Assembly: GCF_052324685.1 (NCBI RefSeq)
Contig: NW_027506893.1
Coordinates: 1,078,501-1,142,500, forward strand
Direction: 5' to 3'
Length of the DNA: 64,000 nt
Source of the DNA: Brachyhypopomus gauderio
Lineage: Eukaryota; Chordata; Actinopteri; Gymnotiformes; Hypopomidae
Shown here in pieces: positions 38,001 to 59,270 of the stretch. A program made the position numbers and the translations under genes. The notes under the pieces are model-generated. The model ran no database searches and was not told where the DNA came from. It saw only the letters and a program-made list of their open reading frames with translations. Every line of letters begins with the position of its first letter. Within the stretch, counting starts at the first letter, position 1.

Positions 38001-41000
38001 CCTGCACTCTCAGTACAAACACCACACTACATCCCCTACACTCACAGTAAAAACACCACACTAGAGGTCTGCACTCCCGCGGTAATCCCGCGGGTCCCGC
38101 GGGACCCGGCAGAATATCTTGCGGCGCGGGACAGAATTTAATTGTTATTGGCGGGAGCGGGAGTTGAATTAGTCCAGGCGATGCGGGAGCGGGACCACAT
38201 ATACATGTAGAAAAATCTAATATTAAAAAATTAATTAATAGTCTAGAAAATTATAATAATAACAACGCAATGATTTCCATGCATAAGGAACAGGACGAAA
38301 ACAACTAATCATTCAGTAAGTAAGCAATAAACTAATTCAAAATATTGGCTAAGCAACTGATCACGTGAACATACAAACACCACACTACATCCCCTTCACT
38401 CACAACAAACACCACACTACATCCCCATCACTCACAGTACAAACACCACACAACATCCCCTACACTGACAGTACAAACACCACACTACATCCCCTACACT
38501 GACAGTACAACCACACTACATCCCCTACACTCACAATACAAACACCACATTACATCCCCTTCACTCACAACAAACACCACACTACATCCCCTTCACTCAC
38601 AACAAACACCACACTACATCCCCCATACCCAGTGTAACAGACCAATAGCAAGGTTACCCCACCCCTACCACAAGGGTATACTGCTAATCTGAAAGAGTAT
38701 GGGATCAAACACTTTCAGTTGAGAAGAACCTGTTGACACTGATGTTTGAATCTGAGGTGCGCCAACACTATGTGCAATACATGACCACGGAGAACACATA
38801 TTACTAGATAATAATGTGCATATAAATCTACAGTTACTGCTATCTGAAGTGTACATAATTTCTATATCTATGCAGTGCATATGGATCCCTATTAAGTGTA
38901 CATTCGTTGTATATCTACTTGCAGCGTACATTCCTCCTACATCTATCTGAAGCGCAACATCTTTATGACCAGCTCTAGCTCGTGCTCCCACTCTGAAGAA
39001 CCATGTCAGACAACAACCTCACCATGCAGGGCGATGGCCTCCCTGAAAGGCTGCAGGTCCGTCTCCACGGACGAGCTCGTTTCCGAGGACGCCGGCCGGC
39101 TGGGTGACACCATGGCGAGTCGGGGCGGAGCCCTGGAGCTGCGTGGAGGCGGGGCCTTGCCACACAGGAAGCTAATGAGGTCTTCGCGCCGGATGGTCCG
39201 CCTCCTCTTCTTCACCCATGCGAGCACGTCCTTGTTCCTCCGCTGGTGGCCGATCTGAATGCCCAGCTCGTAGCTTCTCTGGTGGGCCTCCACGCTCTCT
39301 ACACATGGAAACAAAGGGCTCCACCATGTTCATTCTGTGCTGCCAGAGCAGGAAGTGAAAATCACTTTATTTAAATAAATCTACTTCTATATATGATTTT
39401 AATAAAATACGTATATTTAAAAATATGATTAAAAAATTGGTAGCAATGGAAAAGATTTCAGAGCAATATAAAAAATCTAAAAAAAAAAAAAAAAAGGACA
39501 ATTCAATGCAGTTCATTCACATTTATAACTGTGATCTATACATTTATACGGTCAATACTCCACGGCATCATTTCACAAGATCACTATTTTCTGGCACTAG
39601 GAAATGCTACCACAATTCCCAAAGAACATGTAGCTCTGGATAATGTGCACTAATTTCTTTACAATGCACGTTGGATTTGACTCAAGGCCTCTCTCCCCCG
39701 TACACCTACACAAAGACCAGCATGTCTGTTAACACTCATCAACACACATACTGAACTGTGCTGGACAGACGACTCAAAGCATCAAAGTGTGTTGGACTGG
39801 TGTTGAGAAGTGTTGTCCAGCCTCTGGACCATGACGGCAAGTCATACACCCTACCGTGCAGTCAGACAGCAAACGGGGCAGGAGACACCACTCAGGGGTC
39901 CACCATGAGCCCGCTAAAGTATGCTCATAAAACATCAAATCATTTTGCAGAATGCCCAAGGAAGGCCCGGTATTACCTAGTGAAACGCTTTAGTGATTTA
40001 GACGCATTAAGCAGGTGATTCAACATTCTACCAGTTACTGCATTTACGCCAACATCCCTCAACGACAAGCGCAAGTGGATGCAACTCTGCTCATAAGGAG
40101 CCCAACACGCTTCCTTTACCCACACGGAGAGCTGGACGGCTAGACATTAATTACCTTTGGCGATAGCAGCAGGAGCCCATGGGAAGGTGCACCATGCCAA
40201 CTGGGTTCCAGCGAGCTGAAGCTCTTGTCCAGGCGCTGGACACCGGACTAGCAGAGGTGTCTCAGACGAGGCAGCACTCGAGTTTGACTCGAGTCAAACG
40301 GCTGCACTCGAAAACGGAAACGCGTCTATTAACTGCCGGGGTGCCAAGTGTTCCCATAGTGCAGTTCGTTGTAGCCTCTCTACGCCCGACCTCCCACGCC
40401 TCATCCTCAAACACCCATAGGTTCAGTCTCCAACAGTTTAGGTTCCTTCCACCTGCATCCAGCAATCATTCGCTCGTTCCTCTCTCAGAGTACACGCTCG
40501 CGCCATGTTCATGCTTCCGATACTCCAGACACTGAACTGTATTAAAAAAATTGTTACTTTTTTGTTCGTCCACCGCCCACAAATACATACAATGCTTCAA
40601 CTCAACTTATAGGTAAACAGCTTTGTATTGCTGAGCCTAGGAATTCATTACAGATGTTCCACTATGTCAAACGTACACACCTGCAGAAATTCTCTCATCT
40701 CTCCACCTGAGCTGTGGGCAAACTTTAACTGCCTTGCTAAGAGGCCTCTAACAGGCTGGAGTCAACACCCTGTGACCCAGCACTCCAGCACCAAATCTCC
40801 CTTCTGCTGTGATGAGAGAAATTACCAATGCAAAATGAACTTTTTCACGTGCAACTTGTCTGCAAGTGTGTGATGTATACAGCTTGTCCAGACGTCAGTG
40901 GTCCCCATCACAGACTGAACGGCCACTGAGAGCAGAGCTCCGTTCACGCTCGACACAGTGCCTTGATTTAGACAGCTAAACGCAGGCCTAAGAACAAAGC

Positions 41001-43108
41001 CTAATGACGCCTGATACAGTAACACCCAGGAGCGGAGTGGGGGCTTGGGCAGGAGCTCCTGGCGATATGGTGAAGACAGTGAACTCTGCAAGGGCTGCGA
41101 CCTTAATCAAGTTAGCCTTTCATTACCAGCCAGTTTTACTTATTAGGATTGACAAGCTCCATCGGGTGATTAATGGGTCTTAAAAGTATACCACATTACC
41201 TAGTTTACTTTACAAGATCCCTAGTTTGCAAGTACCCCTCTATGTTTATATTTTCCATACAATACATGATCCTGAAATCACAGGCTTTAGTGGTAATATA
41301 ACAACATCTTTCACAAAGTCTTAACATACCTTTGTAGAGGTTGGTGACGGCAGTAGCAGCATTCTGAAAAGGAATCCACAATGAAATCCCCTGTTGTTGA
41401 CAAACTCTATCTGTGGGAGGAAGAAGAGGAGACAGGAAATGTGTACGTCCCAATAAGACATTTGTCACCACGGGTTCCCGTCCGTGTTAATGAGTGACAT
41501 CATCCATGAGTCTGTACCCAAAGCCACTCGCCGCTCCCCAAACTGTCAAAAAAGTTCAGCCGACTCGTATGGAATTCGTTATTCAGCACTACTGTCGAGT
41601 GGCTAATATAATAACCCGCGGTGTGAATTTGATATCCAGAAGGACGACGCTACGCCATTTTGTTGGGAGTAGCAGGTTTAGTTTATCAGAAGACTGAACC
41701 ATGTAACCAAGACTGAGAATCTCACTGCCAGCAACCCGGATCTTTGACTATCCGACGTTTGACACAAGCACTGTCAGCAAACTACAACGTTAATCTTTCT
41801 TTAATAAACATAAAACCACCCAACTTCACTTCCTACAGGACTGGGTGTACTGAATCCCGACGTGAAGCCAGACTGACCACAATAACTCCAACACAACTTC
41901 ACCCCGGCCAGCCTGCTAACCCTTCCTTCGCCATTTTGTTTTGCAATTCTTCAACGTTTTTTTGTTTGATTTGTGGTGAATATTCGTGCCGGTCCCGTCG
42001 ACCAACAGCCCCCCACCCCGGGGGGAGGTGTGTGTGTGTGTGTGTGTGTGTTCGTGGGCCCCCCGGGCCGTGAATGTGGCCCGACACGAGTTGACAACAG
42101 AGCAGAGTCGGCCGTAAATCGTCCCGAGTTATTTTCACCCGAGGAACTCCTCCCTGCACTTCGCCATTTTGTTTCGTGTAGTGATAGCTGTCTAAAAAAA
42201 CACACAAAAACACTGAACCCGTGTGGGACTAACACACACACACACTCCTGGTGCGACTGGGGAACAACCCCGTCCTGCTGGATCAAATATGACCCGTTTC
42301 AGTCATTATTCACCCCGGCTGCCTATTAAGTGTCATCCCCCCCTCCCCAGTCTTTGGCGTATTAGCACGCTAGCATAAAGACTCGGGGTGGGCTTCACTA
42401 GCGACCTTCACCACCGAACCGCCGTCGAACCGCCCCGCGGCCACGACGCCGAGCTCGGGGTGTTGGGTGTGTCGCACCCGGCCAACAGGCCTCCGTCTCG
42501 GTCACCATGGTGGTGGTTTCAGCGGCTGTTCTGTGAGCTGCCCGGTGCCCTTTGTTTGAAATGTAGTGGCAACTGCCAGCTAGTTAGCCAGCTAGCATAG
42601 CTAACCAGGCTACATAGCTAACTTAGCTACCTGGGTAACCTAGCTACTCGGCTAACTTAGCTACTTGGGTAACCTAGCTATTTGGCTAATTTAGCTACTT
42701 GGCTAAGCTAGCTACTCGGCTAATGTAGCTATTTGGCTAACCTAGCTACTCGGCTAACTTAGCTTCTTGGCTAATTTAGCCACTCGGCTAGCAGACCCGC
42801 TAGCCTTGCGTGGCTAAACAACAAATAACCCCGAGATCGTGCGAGTTAAGCGGCTAGCGGGGACCGCCTTGGCCGCCAGGCCGACTGTCCACCCCCCTCC
42901 ACGGACCTTTATATAGCTGTGCGACGGCGGTGGCCGAATTCTGGAACAGATGCCACAGCTTCTGCTGGCTCTGGTCGGCCTCCTCCTGGCTCGGCTCCTC
43001 CTGCTCGGCCTCGGCCAGGCACTGCCGCTCCCATTTGGAGAACCAGTGCTCGGGGCCGTGCTCCTGGATCTCCGCTTCCCCCTCCTCCTCCTTCTTCTCC
43101 TCCATCAT
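35071..43108 (-). CDS. hapstr1: HUWE1-associated protein modifying stress responses (C16orf72/HAPSTR1)
   Basis: Four minus-strand coding exons: 42907-43108, 41330-41410, 39023-39298 and 35071-35312, all with phase-1 junctions and GT/AG sites, giving 266 aa (801 nt with stop). The human orthologue, formerly a UPF0472 protein, works with the ubiquitin ligase HUWE1 to tune stress signalling; that role is family knowledge. Clear landmarks: N-terminal MEEKKEEEGEAEIQEHGPEH; paired motifs LWHLFQNSATAVAQLYK (51-67) and LWIPFQNAATAVTNLYK (78-94); a basic VKKRRRTIRREDLISFLCGK block (123-142); a Ser/Pro-rich middle; and the C-terminus DSPTHKRNRMI. Translation may start at either of two adjacent ATGs (43108 or 43105; the second matches the human start). 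An upstream in-frame ATG at 43144 seems less likely. The first donor is GTCCGT, weaker than usual. Intron 3 is almost wholly minisatellite. Confidence 0.95.
35321..38061. repeat. Large minisatellite in hapstr1 intron 3 (first block)
   Basis: Tandem copies derived from ACAAACACCACACTACATCC then CCTTCACTCACAGT. From 35321 to about 36000 the unit is 22-30 bp with ATTACTCATAAC; from about 36400 a regular 34-bp unit dominates. At about 37320-37720 a higher-order repeat of about 133 bp (four units, marked by CACTGACTGTAC and CTATACTCACAATAC) recurs three times. On the sense (minus) strand most 34-bp units contain TGTGAGTGAAG. Confidence 0.95.
38062..38369. mobile_element. Truncated hAT-like fragment inside the minisatellite
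   Basis: About 308 bp of non-repeat sequence interrupts the array. It begins TAGAGGTCTGCACTCCCGCG, resembling the end of abundant fish hAT-type elements, followed by GC-rich sequence (CCCGCGGGTCCCGCGGGACC) and then AT-rich sequence. No inverted copy of the left end and no target duplication was found at the right boundary, so it looks 3'-truncated. Confidence 0.5.
38370..38627. repeat. Large minisatellite in hapstr1 intron 3 (second block)
   Basis: Continuation of the same 34-bp family (ACAAACACCACACTACATCC and CCTTCACTCACA) after the inserted fragment. The array stops about 400 bp before hapstr1 exon 3. Confidence 0.92.
41653..42171 (-). promoter_or_regulatory. Three YY1-like sites in hapstr1 intron 1
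   Basis: The 10-mer CGCCATTTTG, whose complement CAAAATGGCG matches the YY1 consensus, occurs exactly three times: 41653-41662, 41929-41938 and 42162-42171. All three point along the transcription direction of hapstr1. Motif recognition only. Confidence 0.4.
42600..42795. repeat. 17-bp minisatellite in hapstr1 intron 1
   Basis: About eleven diverged 17-bp units around TAACTTAGCTACTTGGC, next to the CpG-rich promoter region. Almost every unit carries an AGCTA core, sometimes extended to CTAGCTA. Confidence 0.85.
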
Positions 43109-43480
43109 GTCGTACACCCACGGCGAGGACCGTCTGTATTTCACCCGAGTCTTTATTTGTATTCTTTATTTATTTATTTATTATTATTATTATTTTGTCC
43201 CGGAATCACGTTATGAGCGACTGCTGGAGCTCCGCCGCGGCCTCATCGACAGCTGTTGTCGCGTAGCCCTCACGACCGCATAGCGCACCCTGGAGCTGCT
43301 CCTCCTCCGCCGGGTTGACAAACACACTGGCGGGGCGACGACGCGCTCCACGGCGCACACGAAAACAAGTAGCGCTGCTGGCCGTCAAACCCCGCCCCCC
43401 TCGCGTCACAATGGGCTCCGGTTAGCTACGGTTGCCGCGAGGCGTGGTTTACCGGCGGGGCTTTAAATCGTTATTGGATC
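42841..43480. promoter_or_regulatory. hapstr1: CpG-rich 5' region and probable promoter of hapstr1
   Basis: High GC and frequent CpG spanning coding exon 1 and upstream sequence, with no clear TATA box, consistent with a housekeeping-type CpG-island promoter on the minus strand. An ATT repeat (ATTTATTTATTATTATTATT) interrupts it at about 43165-43195. The transcription start cannot be placed from sequence alone. Confidence 0.55.
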
Positions 43481-44473
43481 GGTTTTGATATTATGGCGTG
43501 TCGTCATAGAAAAACAATGTTGTCACCGCCCATGTTTGTGTGCACTTAAGTGTCTTGACAAATATTTTTTTGACCGCAGTTTGTTTGTAATAGGATATTT
43601 GGAGTTTGAAACATACTTTTGGGAGTGTGTGTGTGTGTGTGTGTGTGTACAACATACATTTAGTAAAACAAAAATGTTAAGCAATAGTTGTGGTAAACAC
43701 AATTATCTGCAGATTGAGTTCCAAGTGTAGATTCTATGAGCCTGTCAGATCTGTGAAAACATCGGTGAAAACCTCCTGCAAAACAGCAAAACAATTCCTT
43801 TTTAAATAGTTAATCAGTAACATTTTGAATAGTCTACATATGATTACTTATTAAAGGCATGCACGATCAACGATGTACTGTAATGACTGGATAATACTGC
43901 ATCTTTTTGCTGCAGTATAACCACTGCGAGGCAATCAGCACTGCAAGAAGTGTCAAAGCTATGCCAAAAACAGAAAATGGGATTTTTAAAACTAAGTAAA
44001 ATTTACCCAAAATAGCGACTTTAAAAAGCTTATGTTGTTATTCATGCAGACTGAAATTGCGCTTCGTTTCTGCTGAAATTAATGTTTTAAACACCGGCAA
44101 ACATTTCTGACAAGTTCTGGCATTAATCTGGTATTGAACTCATGACTGGACAGGAAAGCATATTCGTATTTTTCACGTTTCAGGACTTTCCGACATGCTG
44201 CATGAATCCATGAACCTACTTTAACCTGAACAACATACCAAAGCTAGCATGAAGTCCAGCTGAGCGGAAGATCACGCTGGTTTCAGTGAGCAGATTCTGA
44301 ACCCGATGTCACAATTTTGTTCACCAGCAGAGGGAGCCAAAAACTAGCTTCTCTAACATTCAACAATAACCAATGAGCAGCCTGGCTAAAATAAGAGGTT
44401 GTTTGCCTGCAAATCGCCATCGCACCACAATTGCCTTCGTGGTGGGTGCTGCTAGCGCACCACCAGAATCTGC
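43481..44473. other. Intergenic spacer between hapstr1 and the hAT element
   Basis: TG repeat at about 43626-43648, otherwise AT-rich sequence with no gene. A CTCF-like motif at 44322-44338 is listed separately. Confidence 0.5.
44322..44338 (+). promoter_or_regulatory. CTCF-like motif (one mismatch)
   Basis: CACCAGCAGAGGGAGCC fits the CTCF core CCAGCAGAGGGCGC except for A in place of C. It lies between the divergent hapstr1 and abcg2-like genes, next to the hAT insertion. Confidence 0.35.
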
Positions 44474-44481
44474 CACGTAAG

Positions 44482-45784
44482 CAGAGTTGTATAGTAACGA
44501 AGTAGAACTACTTCGCTACTGTACTTAAGTACTAAAATGCTGTATCTGTACTTTACTGGAGTAGCCTATTGTTTTTTCCTCCAACTTCCACTTTTACTTC
44601 ACTACATATTTTCCATCAGTTTAATACTTTTACTCCAATACATTTTTTATGTGCTGTATAGTTACTCATTACAATTATAAACATGTTAGCTGGCGCTGTC
44701 ACCGGGTCAAGCGATCAGGCTGTCTTATGAAAACTGGGGATGCTCCGGTCGCGTCTCGTTTACTCTGTTGCTGCCTTCACTGAACACTTGAGCTTCGTAA
44801 TCTAGGTTCACTTGACACGTCGTGACTGGCGCAAGGGTCCGCGCGGCAAAAATGACGCAATCGCGGTGGCTCCGCCTATGCGCGTTGACCACGCGCGGTC
44901 GCGTCGCGAGGTCGTGCGCCTCTCGATTTTTGTGCGTGTGAAGTTACAAGGTAGAATTCATGCACATGTACGGCACTTTGAAGGTCCATTTTCAGTATTT
45001 TCCAGCACCTTCAGCTTAATTTACATATTTATACAAATACACATATACTCGAAATTATTCCAAATAATTCGCTTTTTATCTCATTAAAAGAGATGGTACC
45101 GTGTTTGGTCACAGCAGAAGAGTGCAGTAAGCACTAGTTAGGTTAGATATCTTAGCTAACTAACCTAATTATGTTCATGGCGTGCTGCAGAATTCACTTA
45201 ACATTAGCTGGCAATAAAGACGACGTGCTGACTAATCATGTGTCCATTTTTATAGTGTAGTGTTTTTATAGGGTAAGGGCATTTATTGAGGGTAAACGCA
45301 GGGCAGTAGGCTCACCCTTAGAATCCGACGGACGGATTTTACGTCCAAAATACACCTCGTTTTCTCAGCTAAATTAAGGCGAATTTGTACTTCTGCGTCA
45401 AACCAACGACGTAGCGGGACATAGGTTATCTGTTTTTGGGTCCGAAGTGTTAACCCCAGTTTTTTAAGTACATACAGAACACTTGTATTTGTGATCTTTG
45501 ACATCTTTGATTTGTAAGTGATATATAAAAACAATTGATAATCAAACTTTAAGGCTTTCTTTAACCAAAACACAATACTTGTACTTTTTACATTTCAGTA
45601 CTTGAGTAATAAATTTTAGACTAAACTACTTGCAATACTTAAGTACAAAAAATGCTGAATACTTCTGTACTTCTACTTAAGTAAAGTTTTTAAAGAACAC
45701 TTCAACTTCTACTCAAGTCAATGTTTTGATAGAGTACTTGTACTTTTACTCAAGTATGGGTCTCGAATACTTTATACAACACTG
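44482..45784. mobile_element. Non-autonomous hAT-type transposon, 1303 bp
   Basis: Left end CAGAGTTGTATA and right end the complement of CAGTGTTGTATA (12 bp, one mismatch), with subterminal ACTTAAGTAC/ACTTGAGTAAAAGTAC motifs in opposite orientation. A perfect 8-bp target duplication CACGTAAG flanks it at 44474-44481 and 45785-45792. No transposase frame recognised. About 44799-45095 is homologous, inverted, to 24379-24701. It sits in the roughly 3.2 kb between the divergent start codons of hapstr1 and the abcg2-like gene. Confidence 0.9.
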
Positions 45785-45792
45785 CACGTAAG

Positions 45793-46319
45793 TCAATTCA
45801 AGGTCGAACCAATCACTGCTTACTGAGTGGCTACTGCCAAATTCTAGTGGCCTGTAAAGTTTACACTACACTGAACATCAATCTGTGATCCTTGGATTGC
45901 ATGGAGCACTAGTTCCAAGTGGACATTTCAGCTTGACATCCCTTTACATCTCATCATGCTTAGCTGAAGAGAATCTCTCCCAGAGGTTTGACTTGGCAGT
46001 CTCAACTTGACTTTGGGAGGGCGAAGGGTCGTGTTTCAATAATAGTGGGGGTGTTGAAACACCCCACCCCAGTTTGCTACGTCCCTGCACATGACAAAGT
46101 TCGGACCTTATCTGCCAGTTTTGCCTCGTAACTGTAGTCACCAAGCAGGCTGTAGCATCATGCGCGCACACACTCATGCAGACTTTGACCAGAGTGCACG
46201 CAGTGGTCAAGGTCTCCAGCACGCTTAAACGGTAGCAGCAAACGCTCAGGTCGTAAAGCCGAGAAACCCGCTTCCCTTCGCTCATTTCCGTCCGCATCTC
46301 CTTCGTCGGGTCATCACGG
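45793..46319. other. Upstream region of the abcg2-like gene
   Basis: Between the hAT element and the start codon. It contains GTTGAAACACCCCACCCCAG followed by TTTGCTACGTCCCTGC at about 46050-46088; the complement GCAGGGACGTAGCAA resembles ends of dispersed fish repeats, but no partner end was found. No TATA box is evident. Vertebrate ABCG2 genes usually have a noncoding first exon, which I could not identify. Confidence 0.4.
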
Positions 46320-56167
<9,848 letters not shown>

Positions 56168-56224
56168 CATACTGGATAAATACTACATATATTGTTCTTG
56201 GACGGACCTTCACATGATACGTTT

Positions 56225-56230
56225 AATAAA
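56225..56230 (+). terminator. Poly(A) signal of the abcg2-like gene
   Basis: AATAAA, 58 bp after the stop codon at 56165-56167, is the first canonical signal downstream, implying a short 3' UTR. Confidence 0.6.
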
Positions 56231-56430
56231 ACTGTAGAACTTTAGGCACCTTAGATTCTACAGTGGAATAATCTGAAAGTGCCTGATTTACTCATCAAAG
56301 AGGCGAGAAAAAAAGGTTCGAAAATTATAGGATTATATGAAAACATTTACACAATGTAATTTTTCAATGTAAATGGCGTTTTTGACCTCGCTTATCGGGT
56401 ACTGGAAAATACTAATTGACTCAGGAGACT

Positions 56431-56450
56431 TCAGCGCCCTCTGTTGGGGA
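56431..56450 (-). promoter_or_regulatory. CTCF-like motif
   Basis: The minus strand reads TCCCCAACAGAGGGCGCTGA, a full match to a common CTCF core form (CCAACAGAGGGCGC). It lies about 260 bp beyond the abcg2-like stop codon. Confidence 0.5.
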
Positions 56451-57437
56451 AATGTCGGTTTGAACGTTATATGCCTGCAGAGGAATTCAAATAATTAAAG
56501 TGGAAGGAAATATATATATCAAATGTGAATTTAGAATGTAATATTTATTTATTAGTGATGTTATTCTTTGGAGGGCATACACGTGAGAATTTTAATTCTA
56601 GCAAATTCACAAACCTATGTCCACAAAAATATATGGTCGTGTGTTCAGTTTCTTCTGACAGTATGTACACAAAACTTTATTAATAAAAGTGAACGTTTAT
56701 TAATTTAACTGACGGACATTGCTTGATTATTTATTCCCTTGGTTTTCTGACTTGCACAGACAAATATGCCACCTACCATCCAGTATCTTACACACGAGCT
56801 AGCAGTTGGCAACGTAGGTGAGTTTTAAGCCAATGTCAGGTGTGCGATGGGAACATCTCAGCAAGGAGGAGTCGCAGCGAGATCTTCGTGGACTTGAGTG
56901 TTGGGACTCGGGGTGTCCTGGATATTGTGACTACTCGTTTTCCGAAGCTTTGAGGGAAACCAGGGAACACATTCACGTGTGACTATGTTTCCCAGGAAAA
57001 TACAGACAGCACGTATAACTGACAGAGAGGTATACTTATGGAGGATTCAGTAAGTGACAACAGCTGCAGTTTGCAGAAAACCATATGAGCTGGGAAGCGC
57101 ACCTACTCAAAATAACTACTGTTACATTTACGGACGGCTGTGATCGTTTACAAAACCACACCAGCATGGACTTTCATCAACATCAACATTAAAAAGCCTG
57201 ATTTGAAACCCGAGTTTTATCTATAACGTGGTTTTATAAAATAAGCCAACGTATGTTAAACACTGAGGAACTAAATGGTTTTCTGCACACCATTATCTGT
57301 AAAACATGCTGGAGGCAGTATCTCAACACACCTCCAAATGTCCAGGCATGTACAGTTCGCAAACGGAAATTCCTAATTGTGATTTGAAATAGGACGTGAG
57401 CAAGTCGCCTATTCTTTCAGTTAGAGAATGTGGATGT

Positions 57438-57456
57438 GCGCCACTAGGTGGCAGTA
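57438..57456 (+). promoter_or_regulatory. CTCF-like motif
   Basis: GCGCCACTAGGTGGCAGTA contains the CTCF core CCACTAGGTGGCAG in plus orientation. Together with the minus-oriented site about 1 kb to the left it forms a divergent pair in the spacer between the two convergent genes. Confidence 0.55.
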
Positions 57457-57670
57457 TTCAGCCACCGTCCCTGCTGTGACCACTCTCCTCTACCTTCGCC
57501 CTAATTCCCACCACTCATCCGTCTGTCATCTCTGTGGTGACTCTGCAAATCACAGCAAATCACATCCGTCACAATAATGAGACCGAATCTGACAGCCGTC
57601 CCTCAGTTTTTCCTTTGAACTGGGCCGTTTACCCTGCTAGAGTATTTCAGATATTTGCATTGAGCAACTT

Positions 57671-57750
<80 letters not shown>

Positions 57751-57838
57751 CACTCTCCTACGAGTGTGTGTAGGGAATGCTGAAAAGATGACGTTATCAT
57801 CTTGAGGTTTCACAGAGCTCTCAGTGACATAATCACCC

Positions 57839-57917
<79 letters not shown>

Positions 57918-58095
57918 CAGACTAACAGATGACTAACAGATGTAATATATACTGCACACACACATATATATTACATCTGTTACACATTAATAATGTGTGT
58001 GTGTGTGTGTGTGTGTGTGTATGCGTGTGTGTGTATTTGTGTGTGCGTGCGCGTGTGTGTATGTGTGTGTGCGCGTGTGTGTATGCGTGTGTGTA

Positions 58096-58145
<50 letters not shown>

Positions 58146-58355
58146 TGTGTGTGTGCGCGTGTGTGTATGCGTGTGTGTATGTGTGTGTGTGTGTGTGCGC
58201 GTGTGTGTATGCGTGTGTGTGTTCATTGCAGAATGACCTCCAGTTGTCACTTGTTCTGCGGGGTTCTTAAGTTACATTCTGACCTATTAAGAATTTGAAA
58301 ATCTTGAAAAGCTCCTGGGATCTCTCCAAAAGAACATAAGTGAAGAGATAGAGGG

Positions 58356-58428
<73 letters not shown>

Positions 58429-58821
58429 GAGAGAGACAGACAGAAAGACTGACAGAGAGAGAGAGAGAGAAAGGAGAGACAGACGGAGAGAGAGCGAGGG
58501 AGAGAGAGAGTGAGAGAGAGATAGAGAGAGGAGAGACACAGACGGAGAGAGAGCGAGGGAGAGAGAGAGCGAGGGAGAGAGACTGTTATGTAAAACACTT
58601 CTGACTTCACACCCACCTCTGGTGAATTTGCACTTGCTGTCGCCATGGCAACTCACGAAAGTTGAGATCATTGCACTACAAGTCATAAATCTAGATACGA
58701 CGGAATCTCGGTGTGTGTGTGTGTGTGTGTGGGTATTTGTGTGTGTGTGCGTGTGTGTGTGTATTTGTGTGTGCGAGCGCTCGTGTGTGTGTGTGTGTGT
58801 GTGTATTTGTGTGTGCGAGCG

Positions 58822-58874
<53 letters not shown>

Positions 58875-59270
58875 AGAAAATGCTGACAACCAACAGAGCT
58901 AAATGAATATTTAAGCTTTAAGGAATAGGCCTATAAACAAAATAGACACAAGCCAGCCTCATCATTTACCTACACACTGTCAACAGCAGCACACTGTACA
59001 ACCCCAGGCTGACGTACGTTAGCATATTAACTGTAGTAAACTGCTAACATAGGGGGAAGGTCCCTTTCTGACTGTAACATCATGATATTGTGATATTTTT
59101 GCACCCATTTAACATGCTAATTCCCGCTCTGCACGTGTATCGTGCCCTTGAAGGTTGAATGACCTCTGTGTCTGCGAGTGGAAGCATTTTAACACGTTTA
59201 GTTTTCTCCACACGGTCTCAGCACCCTAGTGCTGCTGAGGAGTTTGTCAGTCAAGCACAGACGGCTTTGA

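Larger units (their letters stand above)
39299..42906 (-). other. hapstr1 introns 1 and 2, outside the exons
   Basis: Intron 2 (39299-41329) has an A tract at 39480-39495 and otherwise nothing recognised; open frames in it have no family match. Intron 1 (41411-42906) is CpG-rich in its upstream half and contains three identical CGCCATTTTG sequences, a GT repeat at about 42029-42051 and a 17-bp minisatellite at 42600-42795. Confidence 0.55.
56231..59270. other. Spacer between convergent abcg2-like and fscn1
   Basis: No gene recognised. CA repeat 57673-57747, TC repeat 57842-57886 followed by CA to 57914, long interrupted TG block about 57993-58222, TG repeat 58357-58419 followed by GA-rich sequence to about 58580, and interrupted TG 58711-58873 in which GTGTGCGAGCGCTCGTGTG occurs twice. 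Open frames here are repeat artefacts. Two CTCF-like sites are listed separately. Confidence 0.7.

Noticed and set aside
57929..58906. Many Cys/Val or His/Thr frames
   Set aside because: Pure TG/CA microsatellite translations.
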